Shown here: positions 6,111-7,505 of the stretch, piece by piece | How positions within the stretch are numbered: position 1 is the stretch's first letter | Layout of the letters: each line of letters starts with the position of its first letter | DNA from: Bacteroidota bacterium | Lineage (GTDB): Bacteria > Bacteroidota > Bacteroidia > Chitinophagales > UBA2359 | Length of the DNA: 7,505 nucleotides | NCBI GenBank assembly: GCA_020631675.1 | Contig: JAHDGT010000166.1 | Span: 1 to 7,505, forward strand | Reading direction: 5' to 3' | Program-made: the position numbers and the translations under genes | Notes under the pieces: model-generated | Databases searched by the model: none | Told to the model about the DNA's origin: nothing | Seen by the model: the letters and a program-made list of their open reading frames with translations, nothing else

Positions 6111-7310
6111 ATGTCTAAAAAAGTAATGATCATTGGTGCCGGAGGCGTAGGGCGTGTGGTAGCCCACAAAACAGCAGCACATCCCGAAGTATTCGGTGAG
6201 ATCATGTTAGCGAGTAGAACCAAATCCAAGTGCGATGACATTGCTGCTGAGGTAGGTGGCGGTCGCATACAAACCGCAAGGGTAGATGCCGATAATGTGC
6301 CTGAGTTGGTAGAGCTGATCCGTTCTTTTAAGCCGGATCTGGTACTACATGTGGCACTCCCTTATCAAGATCTAACGATCATGGATGCTTGCTTAGAAAC
6401 GGGTGTGCATTATTTAGATACCGCCAATTACGAACCTAAAGACGAAGCAAAATTCGAATACTCTTGGCAGTGGGCCTATCAAGACCGCTTCAAGGAGAAA
6501 GGCATTATGGCTTTATTGGGTTGTGGCTTTGACCCGGGCGTGACCAGCATCTTCACCGCCCATGCCGCCAAGCACCATTTTGACGAGATTCATTATTTAG
6601 ATATTGTCGATTGCAATGCGGGGGATCACGGACACCCATTCGCTACCAACTTCAATCCAGAGATCAACATTCGCGAGATCACGCAGAAAGGTCGCTACTA
6701 CGAAAATGGCAAATGGATCGAAACAGAGCCACACGAGATCTGGCAAGATCTGAACTACCCGAATATTGGTGCTCGTCGATCCTATGTGATCTATCATGAG
6801 GAATTAGAGAGCTTGGTCAAAAACTTCCCCAGCATCAAACGCGCCCGCTTTTGGATGACCTTCGGCGAGGAATACCTCACGCACTTACGGGTGATTCAAA
6901 ACATTGGTATGGCCAGCATTGAGCCGATCAACTATAAGGGCACAGAGATCGTTCCTTTAAAATTCTTAAAAGCAGTTTTACCTGATCCCGGCAGCTTAGG
7001 CGAGAACTACTCCGGTGAGACCAGCATTGGCTGTCGCATTCGCGGTATCAAAGATGGGAAGGAGCGCACTTACTACATCTACAACAACTGCAAACACCAA
7101 CAGGCTTTTGAAGAGACCAACTCACAAGGAGTCTCCTACACTACAGGTGTCCCCGCCACCATCGGTGCGATGATGATGCTCACCGACCAATGGATGCAAC
7201 CGGGCGTATTCAATGTAGAAGAATTCAACCCGGATCCCTTCATGGCAAAACTGAACATCATGGGCTTGCCTTGGCATGAACGCTTCGATCTTGATTTAGA
7301 AGTGAGTTAA
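6111..7310 (+). CDS. Carboxynorspermidine/carboxyspermidine dehydrogenase (saccharopine dehydrogenase family)
   Basis: This cytoplasmic enzyme reductively joins L-aspartate beta-semialdehyde to a diamine using NADPH. In Bacteroidota the diamine is expected to be putrescine, giving carboxyspermidine, which a separate decarboxylase (NspC/CASDC, not in this window) turns into spermidine; in vibrios it is diaminopropane. The 399-residue length is that of the family. An N-terminal Rossmann fold carries GAGGVG at 9-14, LASR at 33-36 for cofactor binding, and YLDT at 101-104. Family signatures follow: GFDPGV (139-144), NAGDHG (169-174), FATNFNPEINIREI (177-190), LPDPGSL (290-296), SYTTGVPA (342-349) and PGVFNVEEFNPDPF (364-377). 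All match the Vibrio enzyme as I recall it. Ordinary bacterial lysine-pathway saccharopine dehydrogenases lack several of these blocks. The start has no Shine-Dalgarno; AAACAAAGAA precedes the ATG. It appears to be a single-gene unit, with a hairpin downstream at 7343-7380. Confidence 0.92.
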   Translation: MSKKVMIIGAGGVGRVVAHKTAAHPEVFGEIMLASRTKSKCDDIAAEVGGGRIQTARVDADNVPELVELIRSFKPDLVLHVALPYQDLTIMDACLETGVHYLDTANYEPKDEAKFEYSWQWAYQDRFKEKGIMALLGCGFDPGVTSIFTAHAAKHHFDEIHYLDIVDCNAGDHGHPFATNFNPEINIREITQKGRYYENGKWIETEPHEIWQDLNYPNIGARRSYVIYHEELESLVKNFPSIKRARFWMTFGEEYLTHLRVIQNIGMASIEPINYKGTEIVPLKFLKAVLPDPGSLGENYSGETSIGCRIRGIKDGKERTYYIYNNCKHQQAFEETNSQGVSYTTGVPATIGAMMMLTDQWMQPGVFNVEEFNPDPFMAKLNIMGLPWHERFDLDLEVS

Positions 7311-7342
7311 TTGACTAATTATTCATAGTACTGATGTGCTAA

Positions 7343-7380
7343 TATAGTAAGGGCGATCCCTTGTGGTCGCCCTCCCTATA
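7343..7380. terminator. Long hairpin between convergent genes, likely bidirectional terminator
   Basis: Outer arms TATAG (7343-7347) and CTATA (7376-7380) and inner arms AGGGCGA (7350-7356) and TCGCCCT (7367-7373) pair perfectly, separated by a symmetrical two-by-two internal loop. The apical loop is ten bases and can close further by a T-G and a C-G pair. The hairpin starts 33 bases after the stop at 7310 and ends 38 bases before the stop of the opposing gene at 7419. No T-run follows on either strand, so this is not a textbook intrinsic terminator. Confidence 0.55.
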
Positions 7381-7418
7381 AAACGTTTGCTCTAAAATCT
7401 AAGTTTCAGCACCACTAT

Positions 7419-7505
7419 TTAGTTATCGCTATCATTCTTAAATTTACTTTTTAGATCCGCATAGTGTTCATAGACCGCATTCACAAAGGTCAAGATGATT
7501 CCTAT
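7419..7505 (-). CDS. C-terminal end of an unidentified gene cut by the window edge
   Basis: Reading the minus strand from the right edge gives 28 codons without interruption, IGIILTFVNAVYEHYADLKS followed by KFKNDSDN and TAA (TTA at 7419-7421). A hydrophobic stretch followed by a charged hydrophilic tail suggests the last membrane helix and cytoplasmic tail of a membrane protein, but this is inference from very few residues. The composition looks coding and the gene is convergent with the dehydrogenase, with a shared hairpin between them. Family unknown. Confidence 0.5.
   Translation of the reverse strand: MGIILTFVNAVYEHYADLKSKFKNDSDN

Noticed and set aside
6597..6799. Short ORFs on both strands inside the dehydrogenase at 6111
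   Set aside because: They overlap strongly conserved family blocks in the true frame and show no features of their own.
1..7505. CRISPR array, tRNA or rRNA, transposase, or phage/defence genes
   Set aside because: No spaced direct repeats, RNA-gene signatures, transposase or phage-like coding regions were seen on either strand.

Overview
The window looks like chromosomal DNA of a member of the Bacteroidota, read as ordinary housekeeping and accessory genes and not as a mobile or defence island. The evidence is a 2-oxoacid dehydrogenase E1 with alpha and beta subunits fused in one chain, a carboxy(nor)spermidine dehydrogenase (the Bacteroidota route to spermidine), copies of the TAnnTTTG promoter element typical of the phylum, and start codons without clear Shine-Dalgarno sequences. 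Species cannot be named from this.

Layout, left to right: (1) 2-2500, minus strand, fused E1 alpha/beta; (2) 2501-2831, a 331-base divergent spacer with a -7 element and two small dyads serving the E1 gene; (3) 2832-4202, plus strand, a Sad/YneI-type succinate-semialdehyde dehydrogenase; (4) 4203-4433, a spacer with a post-gene hairpin and a structured element with interlocking inverted repeats; (5) 4434-5060, plus strand, a secreted CAP/SCP-domain protein; (6) 5119-5859, minus strand, a three-helix membrane protein with a DUF3592-like domain; (7) 5860-6110, a divergent spacer with a -7 element for each direction, a small palindrome and a five-unit 7-bp tandem repeat just before the next start; (8) 6111-7310, plus strand, the carboxy(nor)spermidine dehydrogenase; (9) 7311-7418, a convergent spacer with a long hairpin; (10) 7419-7505, minus strand, the last 28 codons of a gene running off the window.

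Neighbouring genes are mostly divergent or convergent and separated by clear gaps, so most are probably single transcription units. Two enzymes touch putrescine metabolism: the dehydrogenase at 6111 joins putrescine to aspartate semialdehyde, and the one at 2832 could finish putrescine/GABA breakdown. They are about 1.9 kb apart with unrelated genes between, so any link is only suggestive. I see no convincing new multi-gene system. The most interesting signals are non-coding: the heptamer repeat at 6068-6102 and the structured element at 4324-4412.
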